From Lentisalinibacter salinarum (GTDB lineage: Bacteria > Pseudomonadota > Gammaproteobacteria > Steroidobacterales > Woeseiaceae): a stretch of DNA of 64,000 nucleotides. Numbering within the stretch: the first letter of the stretch is position 1; every line of letters starts with the position of its first letter. This document shows positions 17,468 through 30,041 of the stretch, piece after piece. The notes beneath the pieces are model-generated. The model saw only the letters and a list, made by a program, of their open reading frames with translations, did no database searches and was not told the DNA's origin. Both the position numbers and the translations under genes were made by a program. Location: contig NZ_JAPDRH010000004.1 of the NCBI RefSeq assembly GCF_040706555.1, positions 62,001 through 126,000 of the forward strand. Direction: 5' to 3'.

Positions 17468-18769
17468 ATGTCCGAGAACATGCAGGTTTCAGTGGAAGCC
17501 ACCGGTAATCTGGAGCGACGCCTGCGCGTCGAGGTGCCGGCTGAGCGCATCAACAAAGAGGTCGAGAACCGGCTGCGCCGGGTCGGCAAGACCGCCAAGA
17601 TCAAGGGATTCCGGCCGGGCAAGGTGCCCGCCAAGGTGATCCGCCAGCGCTACGGCGACCAGGTGCGCCAGGAAGTGCTCTCGGAGATGATGCAGACCAG
17701 CTACTCCGAGGCCCTGCAGCGCGAGAGCCTCGTGCCCGCCGGCGGCCCGCAGATCCAGCCGGAGAAGGCCGGCGACGAGGGTCTGGTCTACACGGCCACC
17801 TTCGAGGTCTACCCGGAGGTGGAGCTCAAGGACCTGGACAAGATCTCGGTCACCCGCCCCGTGGTGGAGATCACCGCGGCCGACGTGGACGAGATGATGG
17901 AGAATCTGCGCCGGCAGAAGGCCGAATGGGAGAACGTGGACCGGCCGGCCGCCGAGGGTGACAAGGTAATTGTCGATTTCGAGGGCTCCATCAAGGGCGA
18001 GCCCATCGAGAACGGCAAGGGCGAGAAGATTCCGGTCATCCTGGGCGAGGGCCGCATGATCGAGGACTTCGAGAAGGCACTCACCGGCGTGGCCCCCGGC
18101 GACGAGAAAACGTTCAAGGTCAAGTATCCCAAGGACTATCCGGCCGAGGACCTGGCCGGCAAGAAGGCGGAATTCAAGGCCGTGGTCCACGAGGTGCAGG
18201 CCCAGGTGCTGCCGCCGCTGGACGAGGAACTGGCGAAGGCCTACGGCGTCGCAGAAGGCGGCGTCGAGCAGCTGCGCGCGGACGTCGAGGACAACATGCG
18301 CCAGGAACTCGAGGGCCGCATCAAGGCGGACATGAAGGAGCAGGCCATGGAAGGGCTCCTCGGCAATAACCCGCTGGAGGTACCGGAAGCCCTGGTGCAG
18401 CAGGAGTCGCAGACGCTGCAGCGAGACGCCATGCAGCGCATGGGGATCGAAGATCCCGAACAGGCACTGCCGCTGGAGAATTTCCGCGAGACGGCGGAGC
18501 GCCGGGTGCGCCTCGGCCTGCTGGTGCAGCAGCTCATCAACGACAAGGACATCCAGCTCGATACGGACCGGCTGCGCAGCAAGGTGGAGGAGATGTTCGC
18601 CGGCTACGACCAGTCCGAGCAGCTCATCTCCGCCTATCTGAGCAACCAGGACTTCATCTCCCGGCTGGGCCCGGTGGTGCTGGAGGAACAAGCCGTCGAC
18701 TGGCTGATAGACAACGGCCAGTCGGACGAGAAGAAGGTGGCCTTCAAGGACTACATGCAGACCCCGTAG
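17468..18769 (+). CDS. tig: Trigger factor
   Basis: Trigger factor is the ribosome-bound chaperone and prolyl isomerase that meets nascent chains at the exit tunnel. The protein has 433 residues. The ribosome-binding signature GFRPGKVP is at residues 47-54. The FKBP-type domain (GDKVIVDFEGSIKG to about residue 245) and the helical C-terminal arms follow. The start MSENMQVSVEATG is standard. It leads the tig-clpP-clpX-lon-hupB-ppiD block. Confidence 0.97.
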   Translation: MSENMQVSVEATGNLERRLRVEVPAERINKEVENRLRRVGKTAKIKGFRPGKVPAKVIRQRYGDQVRQEVLSEMMQTSYSEALQRESLVPAGGPQIQPEKAGDEGLVYTATFEVYPEVELKDLDKISVTRPVVEITAADVDEMMENLRRQKAEWENVDRPAAEGDKVIVDFEGSIKGEPIENGKGEKIPVILGEGRMIEDFEKALTGVAPGDEKTFKVKYPKDYPAEDLAGKKAEFKAVVHEVQAQVLPPLDEELAKAYGVAEGGVEQLRADVEDNMRQELEGRIKADMKEQAMEGLLGNNPLEVPEALVQQESQTLQRDAMQRMGIEDPEQALPLENFRETAERRVRLGLLVQQLINDKDIQLDTDRLRSKVEEMFAGYDQSEQLISAYLSNQDFISRLGPVVLEEQAVDWLIDNGQSDEKKVAFKDYMQTP

Positions 18770-18777
18770 CAGCGCTG

Positions 18778-18835
18778 GTAGGAGCGGCTTCAGCCGCGAT
18801 TCCCCAGAACCATGTAGGAGGGGCTTCAGCCCCGA
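18778..18835 (+). repeat. Two REP-like palindromes between tig and clpP
   Basis: GTAGGAGCGGCTTCAGCCGC (18778) and GTAGGAGGGGCTTCAGCCCC (18814) are direct repeats, both followed by GATTCCCCAG. The stem bases differ between the two units (GCGGC/GCCGC versus GGGGC/GCCCC), so pairing is kept while sequence changes. Confidence 0.9.
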
Positions 18836-18899
18836 TTCCCCAGCCAACCGAATCTGATCGCCACAAATTCACGAATTAACATTGGAATCAACAGAACCC

Positions 18900-19535
18900 A
18901 TGAACGAAACTGCAATGAACCTGGTGCCGATGGTGGTCGAGCAGACCGCCCGGGGCGAGCGCGCCTACGATATATTCTCGCGGCTGCTGAAAGAGCGCGT
19001 GGTGTTCGCCGTGGGCCCGGTCGAGGACGGCATGGCGAACCTCATCGTCGCCCAGCTTCTGTTCCTGGAGTCGGAGAACCCGGACAAGGACATCCACCTC
19101 TATATCAACTCGCCGGGCGGCGTGGTGACGGCGGGGCTCTCCGTGTACGACACGATGCAGTTCGTGAAATGTGACGTGAGTACCATCTGCGTGGGCCAGG
19201 CGGCCAGCATGGGCGCCCTGCTGCTGGCGGGCGGCGCGGCCGGCAAGCGTTTCGCGCTGCCCCATTCGCGCATCATGGTCCATCAGCCCAGCGCGGGCTT
19301 CCAGGGCCAGGCGACGGATATCGACATCCACGCCCGCGAGATCCTGGAGATGAAGCGCCGGTTGAATCACATCCTGGCCCACCACACCAAGCAGAGCGTG
19401 GAGAAGATCGAGCACGACACCGAGCGCGACAATTTCATGAGCAGCCAGGCGGCCGTGGACTACGGGCTCATCGATACCGTGCTGGAGCGTCGCACCGAAC
19501 TGGCTACGCCGGAGGGGTCTCCGGTCAAGAAATAG
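18900..19535 (+). CDS. clpP: ATP-dependent Clp protease proteolytic subunit
   Basis: ClpP forms the two-ring, 14-subunit serine protease chamber served by ClpX or ClpA. From ATG 18900 (MNETAMNLVPMVVEQ) the protein has 211 residues. The catalytic triad is S103 (GQAASMGA), H128 (RIMVHQP) and D177 (TERDNFM). A second ATG at 18915 would remove five residues and give a mature-like start. clpX follows after 123 bases with its own likely promoter. Confidence 0.96.
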   Translation: MNETAMNLVPMVVEQTARGERAYDIFSRLLKERVVFAVGPVEDGMANLIVAQLLFLESENPDKDIHLYINSPGGVVTAGLSVYDTMQFVKCDVSTICVGQAASMGALLLAGGAAGKRFALPHSRIMVHQPSAGFQGQATDIDIHAREILEMKRRLNHILAHHTKQSVEKIEHDTERDNFMSSQAAVDYGLIDTVLERRTELATPEGSPVKK

Positions 19536-19572
19536 CCGCTGGTTATAAGGCTGCGAGACGAGACATTCGTCT

Positions 19573-19601
19573 TTGCACGCCCGCACTTGCGCATGTTATA
19601 T
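19573..19601 (+). promoter_or_regulatory. Possible sigma70 promoter for clpX
   Basis: TTGCAC (19573-19578), a 17-bp spacer and TTATAT (19596-19601) lie about 58 bases before the clpX start. A short hairpin AGACGA/TCGTCT at 19556-19572 just before it could weakly end clpP transcripts. Confidence 0.45.
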
Positions 19602-19658
19602 AAATCGGGTCTAAATGAGGCGTTCTGCGCGTAAAGACGCGGCCGGGAAGGAAATATT

Positions 19659-20978
<1,320 letters not shown>

Positions 20979-21017
20979 ACCTGCCGCCGGGCGGCGTCAG
21001 CCGGCCCTTCGACGGGG

Positions 21018-21045
21018 CTTGATCGGCCGTCTCCCGGCCCCATAT
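21018..21045 (+). promoter_or_regulatory. Sigma32 (heat-shock) type promoter for lon
   Basis: CTTGATC (21018-21024), a 13-bp spacer and CCCCATAT (21038-21045) match the RpoH consensus CTTGAAA-N13/14-CCCCATNT closely. The lon start is about 125 bases downstream. Heat induction of lon is established in E. coli. Confidence 0.72.
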
Positions 21046-21169
21046 CCCGTGTCAATCCGGCTGTGAAACCGGGTATCCTGTGCAGGTGATACGGCAACGG
21101 GTATTCGCTGGATCCGCATATTCCCCGTCTCCCGCGCGCCGGGAGACTACAAGCCACGAGGTCTGATCA

Positions 21170-23605
<2,436 letters not shown>

Positions 23606-23736
23606 TCGGACGAGGCGTGCGTGCGGTGCCGCAATTGCAGTCATGGGCGCTTTAGGAGTAGTCTGCCCCTTGAAACAGGGGGGTCGCGGAACGTCCGTGC
23701 CTGAAATTTCTTGAAGAAGTCATCCGAGGGTGAGTA

Positions 23737-24009
23737 ATGAACAAAGCTGATCTGATCGAAGCCGTTGCCGATTCAGCCGACCTTTCCAAGGCGGACGCGA
23801 CGCGTGCCGTGGACGCTGTCCTGGACAGCATCACCGGTGCCCTGAAGCAGGGCAATACTGTCTCGCTGGTAGGCTTCGGAACCTTCTCGGTGAAGCACCG
23901 CGCAGCACGCCAGGGACGCAATCCGCGTACCGGCGAGACCATCCAAATCAGTGCCAGCAATGTGCCCGGATTCAAGGCTGGCAAAGGCCTGAAGGATGCC
24001 GTAAACTAG
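23737..24009 (+). CDS. hupB: DNA-binding protein HU-beta
   Basis: HU is a small nucleoid protein that bends DNA as a dimer. The 90 residues match the family exactly (MNKADLIEAVADSADL; VGFGTFSVKHRAARQGRNP, which holds the DNA-contact arm; KAGKGLKDAVN at the end). A strong ribosome site GAGGGTGA precedes ATG 23737. It follows lon after 131 bases. Confidence 0.98.
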   Translation: MNKADLIEAVADSADLSKADATRAVDAVLDSITGALKQGNTVSLVGFGTFSVKHRAARQGRNPRTGETIQISASNVPGFKAGKGLKDAVN

Positions 24010-24021
24010 CCGGCCTTTCGG

Positions 24022-24039
24022 CACCGGGCTCGCCCGGTG
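24022..24039 (+). terminator. Hairpin after hupB
   Basis: CACCGGG, loop CTCG, CCCGGTG form a perfect 7-bp GC-rich stem 12 bases after the hupB stop. No T run follows, so it may be a transcript end protector or a weak terminator. Confidence 0.4.
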
Positions 24040-24090
24040 TCGTGCTGCAGGGAGGTCGAAAGACCGCCTGATCGAACCGTCGGAACGCCC

Positions 24091-24166
24091 GGGTGCTTAG
24101 CTCAGCTGGGAGAGCGTCGCCCTTACAAGGCGAAGGTCGGGGGTTCGATCCCCTCAGCACCCACCA
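24091..24166 (+). tRNA. tRNA-Val (TAC)
   Basis: The acceptor GGGTGCT pairs with AGCACCC. The anticodon loop CTTACAA gives TAC, and CCA is encoded. It is five bases from tRNA-Asp. Confidence 0.97.
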
Positions 24167-24171
24167 GCAAT

Positions 24172-24248
24172 GGAGTGGTAGTTCAGCTGGTTAGAATACC
24201 GGCCTGTCACGCCGGGGGTCGCGGGTTCGAGTCCCGTCCACTCCGCCA
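24172..24248 (+). tRNA. tRNA-Asp (GTC)
   Basis: The acceptor GGAGTGG pairs with CCACTCC. The anticodon arm CCGGC-CTGTCAC-GCCGG gives GTC. The discriminator is G and CCA is encoded. Confidence 0.97.
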
Positions 24249-24254
24249 TAAGAA

Positions 24255-24284
24255 GAAGGGCCTCCACGCGGAGGCCCTTCGTTT
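24255..24284 (+). terminator. Rho-independent terminator after the Val-Asp tRNA pair
   Basis: GAAGGGCCTCC (24255-24265), loop ACGC, GGAGGCCCTTC (24270-24280) form a perfect 11-bp stem followed by GTTT. Confidence 0.85.
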
Positions 24285-24312
24285 ATGAGGGTAGCGCTTT
24301 AGAGTTCACGCC

Positions 24313-26208
24313 ATGCTCCAGAACATCAGACAGAAGATCACCGGTCCGATGGCGCTCGTCGTCCTGGCCCTCCTGTGCATCCCGTTCATATTCGTCGGCT
24401 ACAACTACGGCGGCATGGCGCAGGGCGGGTTCGCGGTCAAGGTCAACGGCCAGGAGATCCCGCCCCAGCAGATCCGCGTGGCCTACCAGAACCAGGCGGC
24501 CCGCATCCGCGAGCAGCTGGACGAGATTCCGCCGGTGCTCGAGGACCAGCTCCGCCAGGCCGCATACGAGGGTGTCATCCGCTCGACGCTGCTCACCCAG
24601 TATCTGCGCGAGCAGGGCTACCGGGTGAGCGACGCCGCCATCCAGCAGTCCATCCGCGAGATACCGGCCTTCCAGGAGAACGGCCAGTTCTCCTTCGAGC
24701 TGTATCGCGGCCTGCTCGCCGCCCGCGGCATCGTGCCCGCCCGCTTCGAGGCCGACCAGCGCCGCGCGCTGCAGATCGACCAGCTGCAGAGCGCCGTCGA
24801 GGCCACCGCCTTCTCCACGCCCTCGGAGCTGCGCCGCTACATCGAGCTGGACCGCGAGACCCGCACCATCAGCTATCTCGAGTTCGGCATCGAGGACTTC
24901 ATGGACGCCGTCGAGATCGGCGACGAGGAACTGCAGGCCTACTACGACAGCCATCCGGAGCTGTTCCAGACCCCGGCCAGCGTCACCTTCGACTACATCG
25001 AGATTTCGCGTGACACCATCGCCGAGCGCATCACGCCCTCCGAGGAAGAGCTGCGTGCCTACTTCGAGGACGTGCAGGACTCCTATACGCGGGATCAGGA
25101 ACGGAACCCGAGTCACATCCTCATCACCACCGACGAGCGCAGCGAGGACGAAGCCCGCGCGCTGGCGGCAGAGCTGACCGAGCGTGCGAAGACGGGTGAG
25201 GACTTCGCTGAACTCGCGGCCGAGTACTCCGACGACACGCTGAGTGCGGAGCAGGGCGGCGACCTGGGCTGGGTGGCCCGCGGCCAGTTCGTAGAGCCGG
25301 TGGAAGAGGCCGTCTTCGACATGGAGGAGGGCGAGATCCGCGGCCCGGTGGAGAGCGAATTCGGCTTCCACGTGCTGCGCCTGGACGGCGTGCGCGGCGG
25401 CGGCTCGCCGAGCCTCGACGAGGTCCGCGACGAAATCGTGGCCGCCTACCGGGCCGAGCGCATCGGCGAGCAGTATCTCGAACTCAGCAACGCGCTCGCC
25501 GACCAGCTCTTCGACACGCCGAACCTGACAGAGGCGGCGGCGGCCCTGGACATGCCGATGCGCACGGCCGAGGACTACACCCGCAGCGGCAGCGCGGAGC
25601 TCGCGCCCGCTCCGACGCTGCTGGACACCCTGTTCGGGGAGAACGCCGTGCCGGAAGGCGCCACCAGCGACCTCCTGAACCTGGCCGAAGACCGGGTCAT
25701 GGTGGTACAGGTGACCGAGCGCCGGGAGGCCTCCCGTCAGCCGCTGGCCGATGTGCGCGACGAGGTCGAGCGCCGGGCCCGCCGCGAGGCGGCCGCCGTC
25801 ATGGCGCGGGCGAAGCTCGAGGAGCTGCGCGCGAACGTCGAGGGCGGCACGCCGCTCGAGGAAGCCGCCGCCGAGGTGGAAGCCGAGGCGGTCGCCGACC
25901 GCCAGATCAACCGCAATGCGCCGGACCTGCCCCAGGCACTGGTCGCCGCCGTATTCTCGGCCGAGATGCCGGCAGACGGCGCGAAGGTGGGCAGCGTCGC
26001 CACCGCCGACGGCGGCTACGTGCTCTACCGCCTCACGAACATATCGCCGGGCCGGCCCGAGACCATCCCGCCGGACCAGCGCGAGCAGGCCCGCCGGGGC
26101 CTGGCCCGCCAGGCCGGCGTCTCGGATCTGAGCGCGTTCATCGACCAGCTGGTCGAAGAGGCGGAGATCGTGCGCGGCACGGCCCAGCCGTTCGACGACA
26201 GATTCTAG
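24313..26208 (+). CDS. ppiD: Periplasmic folding chaperone PpiD (SurA-N/parvulin, membrane-anchored)
   Basis: PpiD is anchored in the inner membrane near the Sec translocon and helps newly exported proteins. The protein has 631 residues. The start MLQNIRQKITGP is followed by one membrane helix (about 13-32). A SurA-like N-terminal chaperone region starts at about residue 40 (VNGQEIPPQQIRVAYQNQ). A parvulin domain spans about 266-365 (NPSHILITT, GGDLGWVARGQFVEPVEEAVF, FGFHVLRLDG). The position after hupB, with tRNAs between, is typical. Confidence 0.94.
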   Translation: MLQNIRQKITGPMALVVLALLCIPFIFVGYNYGGMAQGGFAVKVNGQEIPPQQIRVAYQNQAARIREQLDEIPPVLEDQLRQAAYEGVIRSTLLTQYLREQGYRVSDAAIQQSIREIPAFQENGQFSFELYRGLLAARGIVPARFEADQRRALQIDQLQSAVEATAFSTPSELRRYIELDRETRTISYLEFGIEDFMDAVEIGDEELQAYYDSHPELFQTPASVTFDYIEISRDTIAERITPSEEELRAYFEDVQDSYTRDQERNPSHILITTDERSEDEARALAAELTERAKTGEDFAELAAEYSDDTLSAEQGGDLGWVARGQFVEPVEEAVFDMEEGEIRGPVESEFGFHVLRLDGVRGGGSPSLDEVRDEIVAAYRAERIGEQYLELSNALADQLFDTPNLTEAAAALDMPMRTAEDYTRSGSAELAPAPTLLDTLFGENAVPEGATSDLLNLAEDRVMVVQVTERREASRQPLADVRDEVERRARREAAAVMARAKLEELRANVEGGTPLEEAAAEVEAEAVADRQINRNAPDLPQALVAAVFSAEMPADGAKVGSVATADGGYVLYRLTNISPGRPETIPPDQREQARRGLARQAGVSDLSAFIDQLVEEAEIVRGTAQPFDDRF

Positions 26209-26219
26209 ATTGGGGGAAT

Positions 26220-26323
26220 GTAGGAGGGCCTTCAGGCCCGACCGGCGCCTGCGTTTGTTAGAGCTGATCGGGGCTAAAGCCCCTCCCACATTTCTATTGA
26301 TGTAGGAGGGCCTTCAGGCCCGA
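26220..26323 (+). repeat. Three REP-like units between ppiD and the symporter gene
   Basis: Units are at 26220-26241 (forward), 26268-26289 (reverse, variant TCGGGGCTAAAGCCCCTCCC) and 26302-26323 (forward). The two forward units are identical over 22 bases. Confidence 0.9.
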
Positions 26324-26356
26324 CCTGCCAATAAGAACAGAATCCGCGGGGGATTC

Positions 26357-27652
26357 ATGCTCAGATTGAAACTCCACTGGCAGATCGCCATCGCCATCGC
26401 GCTGGCGCTCATCGCGGGCATCTCCACCGGCCTGCTGCCGGCGGAGTCGGAAGGCCGCGGCTTCCTCACCGCCAGCTACGGGTTCATCGGCGACCTCTTC
26501 GTCAACGCCCTGAAGATGCTGATCGTGCCCCTGATCACCTCGTCGATCATCGTGGGCGTGGCCGGCATGGGCAAGGGCAGCGCGATCGGCCGCCTGGGCG
26601 CGCGCACGCTGCTCTTCTACGCCACCACCGGTCTCGCCGCCATCCTGGTCGGGCTGATCCTCGTCAACATCTTCCAGCCGGGCATCTACAACGGCGAGCC
26701 GGCCAAGCAGCTGCTGGCGCTGGAGGCGAGCACCGAGGACGTGGAGGACCGGGTCGGCGGCCGCGACGCCAGCGACATCGTCGAGATCTTCATCCGGATG
26801 GTCCCGCCCAACATCATCGCCGCCGCGGCGAACGGCGAGATGCTCGGGCTGATCTTCTTCAGCCTGCTGTTCGGCTACTTCATGACCCGCCTGGACGACG
26901 CCTACGCCGGCACGCTGTACCGGTTCTGGGAGGCGGTCTTCGAGGTCATGATGCGCATGACCGACCTCATCATGCGTTTCGCCCCCATCGGCGTGTTCGG
27001 GCTGATCGCCGGCGTCATCGCCACCCTGGATTTCAGCGAGGTCAGGGACTTCCTCACAATCCTGACCAAGTACGCCCTCATCGTCGCCGGGGCGCTTGCC
27101 ATCCACACCTTCGTGACCCTGCCGGCATTCCTGCGCTACGTCGCCCGGGTGCGCTCGCGGGCCATGTTCAACGCGACGGCGCCGGCGCTCCTGACCGCCT
27201 TCTCCACCGCCTCGTCCTCGGCGACGCTGCCGGTGACCATGGAATGCGTGGAGGACAACGTGGGCGTCTCGAAGAAGATCGCGAGCTTCGTGCTGCCGCT
27301 CGGCGCCACCGTCAACATGAACGGTACGGCGCTGTACGAATGCGTCGCCGCCATGTTCATCGCCCAGGCCTACGGTCTGGAGATCACCCTCGGCGTGCAG
27401 TTCATCATCGTGCTCACGGCGCTGGTGACCTCCATCGGCGTCGCCGGCGTGCCCCAGGCCTCGCTGGTGGCGATCGCCATCATCCTGCAGACCATCGGAC
27501 TGCCGCTGGAGGCCATCGGCGTGCTGTTCGTCTTCGACCGCATCCTCGACATGGCCCGCACCGCGGTGAACGTCTTCGGCGATGCCTGCTGCGCGACCAT
27601 CGTGGCGCGGCTCGAAGGCGAGGAGACGAACATCGCCATCGACCGCGCCTGA
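26357..27652 (+). CDS. Dicarboxylate/amino acid:cation symporter (DAACS family)
   Basis: This 431-residue integral membrane protein belongs to the glutamate/C4-dicarboxylate symporter family that uses Na+ or H+. The first helix is LHWQIAIAIALALIAGISTGLL. The hairpin serine motif FSTASSSATLPVTMECVEDN and the substrate/cation helix motif GATVNMNGTALYE are both intact. A 35-40-residue acidic extracellular insert (EASTEDVEDRVGGRDASD) follows the third helix. Substrate cannot be told from sequence; aspartate, glutamate or dicarboxylates are possible. No regulator or partner is adjacent. Confidence 0.93.
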   Translation: MLRLKLHWQIAIAIALALIAGISTGLLPAESEGRGFLTASYGFIGDLFVNALKMLIVPLITSSIIVGVAGMGKGSAIGRLGARTLLFYATTGLAAILVGLILVNIFQPGIYNGEPAKQLLALEASTEDVEDRVGGRDASDIVEIFIRMVPPNIIAAAANGEMLGLIFFSLLFGYFMTRLDDAYAGTLYRFWEAVFEVMMRMTDLIMRFAPIGVFGLIAGVIATLDFSEVRDFLTILTKYALIVAGALAIHTFVTLPAFLRYVARVRSRAMFNATAPALLTAFSTASSSATLPVTMECVEDNVGVSKKIASFVLPLGATVNMNGTALYECVAAMFIAQAYGLEITLGVQFIIVLTALVTSIGVAGVPQASLVAIAIILQTIGLPLEAIGVLFVFDRILDMARTAVNVFGDACCATIVARLEGEETNIAIDRA

Positions 27653-27655
27653 TTT

Positions 27656-27754
27656 GTAGGAGGGCCTTCAGGCCCGATCCCCGCTTTCTGTCAGCGTAGG
27701 CCCTCCCGCAGGACGGCCACAAAAGAAAGGAATCGGGCCTGAAGGCCCTCCTAC
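27656..27754 (-). repeat. Structured repeat element, copy D (99-bp deletion form)
   Basis: REP units at 27656-27677 and 27733-27754 face each other. Between them remains only a fragment resembling the end of the full element (CGCAGGACGGCCACAAAAGA; compare copy B near 13873). Both long hairpins are gone. The right REP unit provides the stop codon of the ion channel gene. Confidence 0.85.
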
Positions 27755-28527
27755 CCCTCGCTGCCTTCGGTCTCGATCTTCAGCGACTCGCCGCAGTGCT
27801 TGCAGTGGATCGCGTCCGGATCGTGCCGGGTCAGGCCGCACTCCGGGCACTTGTAGTGCACCTTCGAGGGCTGGAAGATCGCTCGCGCGAGCTGGATGAA
27901 CAGCGCCACACCGACGACCATGATGAACACCGAGACCAGCTTGCCGCCGGGTGTAGTCATGGTGATGTCGCCGAACCCCGTCGTGGTCAGCGTCGCCACG
28001 GTGAAGTAGAGCGCGTCGATATAGGCTTCCGTGCCGGTACGCTCGTCGAAGGCGAATACGAACACGAACGACGTCGTCACGAACATGAAGACGAAAAGGT
28101 TCACTGCGGCGTAGATTGCGTCCTCGTGCAGGCGGAAGAACCGGCTCTCGCGCCGCAGGTCGCGGATCAGGTGATAGGAGTGGATCAGCCGCAGACCACG
28201 CAGGATGCGCAGGAAGGCGACGGCATCCGTGAAGAACGGCGCCAGCAACAGCGAGGCGACCACCAGGATGTCGGCCAGCGTATAGATCCTGCGCAATTCC
28301 CTGCGCCGATCCTCGGAAATCCACAGCCGGGCTGCCAGATCCACGAGTATCAGGATACCGAGTGCCGCGTTGATGCCGTACATCAGCGGCGTGTGAGTCA
28401 GAGGCGCCGTCAGGATGAAGTAGATGATCGACACCGCATCGAACGTGATCAGCCCGTAGCGGAACCGGCGAGCTCTGCGGCTGCGCCCGGTGTAGAGCAA
28501 CCGGATCTGGCGATGCAGTTCCTTCAT
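27751..28527 (-). CDS. Voltage-gated-type potassium channel with C-terminal zinc ribbon
   Basis: From the methionine at 28527 (MKELHRQIRLLY) the protein has 258 residues. Hydrophobic helices S1-S3 are followed by an S4-like arginine helix (FLRILRGLRLIHSY, about 105-118). The pore loop has selectivity filter TTGFGD at residues 182-187. The cytoplasmic tail ends in a four-cysteine zinc ribbon (CPEC at 227-230, CKHC at 242-245), an uncommon addition. The frame runs 20 residues further upstream, but the start there lacks conservation. The filter reads GFG rather than GYG; this is also seen in some true K+ channels. The TAG stop lies in REP copy D. Confidence 0.85.
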   Translation of the reverse strand: MKELHRQIRLLYTGRSRRARRFRYGLITFDAVSIIYFILTAPLTHTPLMYGINAALGILILVDLAARLWISEDRRRELRRIYTLADILVVASLLLAPFFTDAVAFLRILRGLRLIHSYHLIRDLRRESRFFRLHEDAIYAAVNLFVFMFVTTSFVFVFAFDERTGTEAYIDALYFTVATLTTTGFGDITMTTPGGKLVSVFIMVVGVALFIQLARAIFQPSKVHYKCPECGLTRHDPDAIHCKHCGESLKIETEGSEG

Positions 28528-28617
28528 GGCAGTGCGGCGGGTGCCGGGAGCCGTCCGGGAGAGCGTTCCGGCCTGCGGACTGCGCAACCGTCTCCGGAGA
28601 CCAGGGTACGGGCCGGC

Positions 28618-29886
28618 CTACTCATGGGCGTTCACCGCGATGGCAGCTCTCTCGAGTTCGTCGAGTTCGCCGGGCCGGAGGCCGGTGGCCGCCGAGCGCT
28701 CCAGGGCCGCCCGGGATGCGGCCTCCAACGTGTCCCCGAATACCGGGTGCACCGTTTGCTGCAACGCGCGGAAGGCAGCCTGCAGGCGCAGCTGCACTTC
28801 GATCAGCATCGCGCCATCCCGTGCGATCGGGCGAAAAGCATCCTCGAGTACCTCCTGCGGCGTGATCGGCGGGACGAAAACGTGAGGATAAAGGACGTCG
28901 ATGTCGTCCGCCGGCCGCCAGACCGCGAGGATCCTGACGAGCCTGCCGATGACCGAGATCGCCGTGCCGGGATCGTTCACTGCGGGTGACAGGGCCCGGG
29001 AGGCGATCTCCGAGAGCACGATGAGGCCGAAGCGCGGGTCCTCCTCGAAGGTGCGATCCGAGCCGAGCGAGAAGACGGCGCGGAGGCGCTCCGCGTTCTC
29101 CGCATCGACGCCGGTCGTCGGCAACCGCAGCAGCGGCGCACCGGGATGCACGAAGCTGCCGGGCAGCGCGGTGACATAGATCAGGGTGTCGAGATCGACC
29201 GCGCACTCCTCGAGCGCCTGTACGTCGATGTGCTGCACATAGCCGATTTCGTCGGCATGAATGGCCATGGTGTGCGCAGGCATCGCGTCCGGCATGGGGT
29301 TCGCACCGAGGCAGGGACGCTCGACCCGGCGCTCGAAGGATGCCGTGGCGGCCGCCTCCACGCGGTCCAGCGTGTCGTTCATCCGCCCGAAATCGGCGAG
29401 ATGTCCGATCCAGTGGATCAGGGCGACGACGACCAGCGTGACGACCAGGACGGAGAAGAAAAACAGGATGACCTGGCCCGAGTCGCTGTAGAGGTCTGCC
29501 TGCAGCCCGATGAGTCCGAGCAGGCTGAAGAGGAACGCGCCGAGAAAGGTCGCGAGCACGTTCTGCGTGGTGTTGTCTTGCTGCAGCAGGGCGGTTGCGC
29601 GGGGCGTCGCCGTGCTGGCAGCTGCGGCGAAGGCCGAGACGGCGATCGAGAGCGAGAAGGTGGTCACCGCGAGCATCGATGACGCGAGTATGGTGAGTAT
29701 CTGCCCGACGGATTCCGCCCCCAGCCGGGGTGCGAGCTGGGCGGGCACGAAAGGCGACAGGAGCCGGGCCAGTACGGCCGAGGCGATGGCGAGGATAGCG
29801 AAGCCGGCGACCCGCACCCAGAGCTGGCGCAGCGTCCGTCGCAGCCAGAAGCTCATGCGCGCCCAGGGGAAACGGCCGTCGTTCAC
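28618..29886 (-). CDS. DUF2254 family membrane protein
   Basis: This 422-residue protein has four hydrophobic helices in the first 170 residues (VAGFAILAIASAVLARLL; ILTILASSMLAVTTFSLSIA; LATFLGAFLFSLLGLIGL; VILFFFSVLVVTLVVVALI). A large soluble region follows. The phrases AFAAAASTATPRAT and FGLIVLSEIASRALSPAVNDPGTA are typical of DUF2254, a family of unknown function. The gene is convergent with nothing and lies 91 bases upstream of the channel gene on the same strand, so the two may be co-transcribed. Confidence 0.85.
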   Translation of the reverse strand: MNDGRFPWARMSFWLRRTLRQLWVRVAGFAILAIASAVLARLLSPFVPAQLAPRLGAESVGQILTILASSMLAVTTFSLSIAVSAFAAAASTATPRATALLQQDNTTQNVLATFLGAFLFSLLGLIGLQADLYSDSGQVILFFFSVLVVTLVVVALIHWIGHLADFGRMNDTLDRVEAAATASFERRVERPCLGANPMPDAMPAHTMAIHADEIGYVQHIDVQALEECAVDLDTLIYVTALPGSFVHPGAPLLRLPTTGVDAENAERLRAVFSLGSDRTFEEDPRFGLIVLSEIASRALSPAVNDPGTAISVIGRLVRILAVWRPADDIDVLYPHVFVPPITPQEVLEDAFRPIARDGAMLIEVQLRLQAAFRALQQTVHPVFGDTLEAASRAALERSAATGLRPGELDELERAAIAVNAHE

Positions 29887-30041
29887 CGCTGCCGCCCTGC
29901 GCCGTGACGGCGCCTCCCCAGATCATTCATGCGCATCCCGCATCCACCGCTCCACCGCCTGGCTGCATTGCCAGACCCTGGGTAGTATAGGTTAACGGCG
30001 TTACAATGCCGGCATCGTCAGGCAGGCACCGGAAGGTCACA

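Noticed and set aside
26220..26323. Regularly repeated palindromes considered as a CRISPR array
   Set aside because: Unit orientation alternates, spacing is irregular, and no cas genes are present. These are REP-like units.
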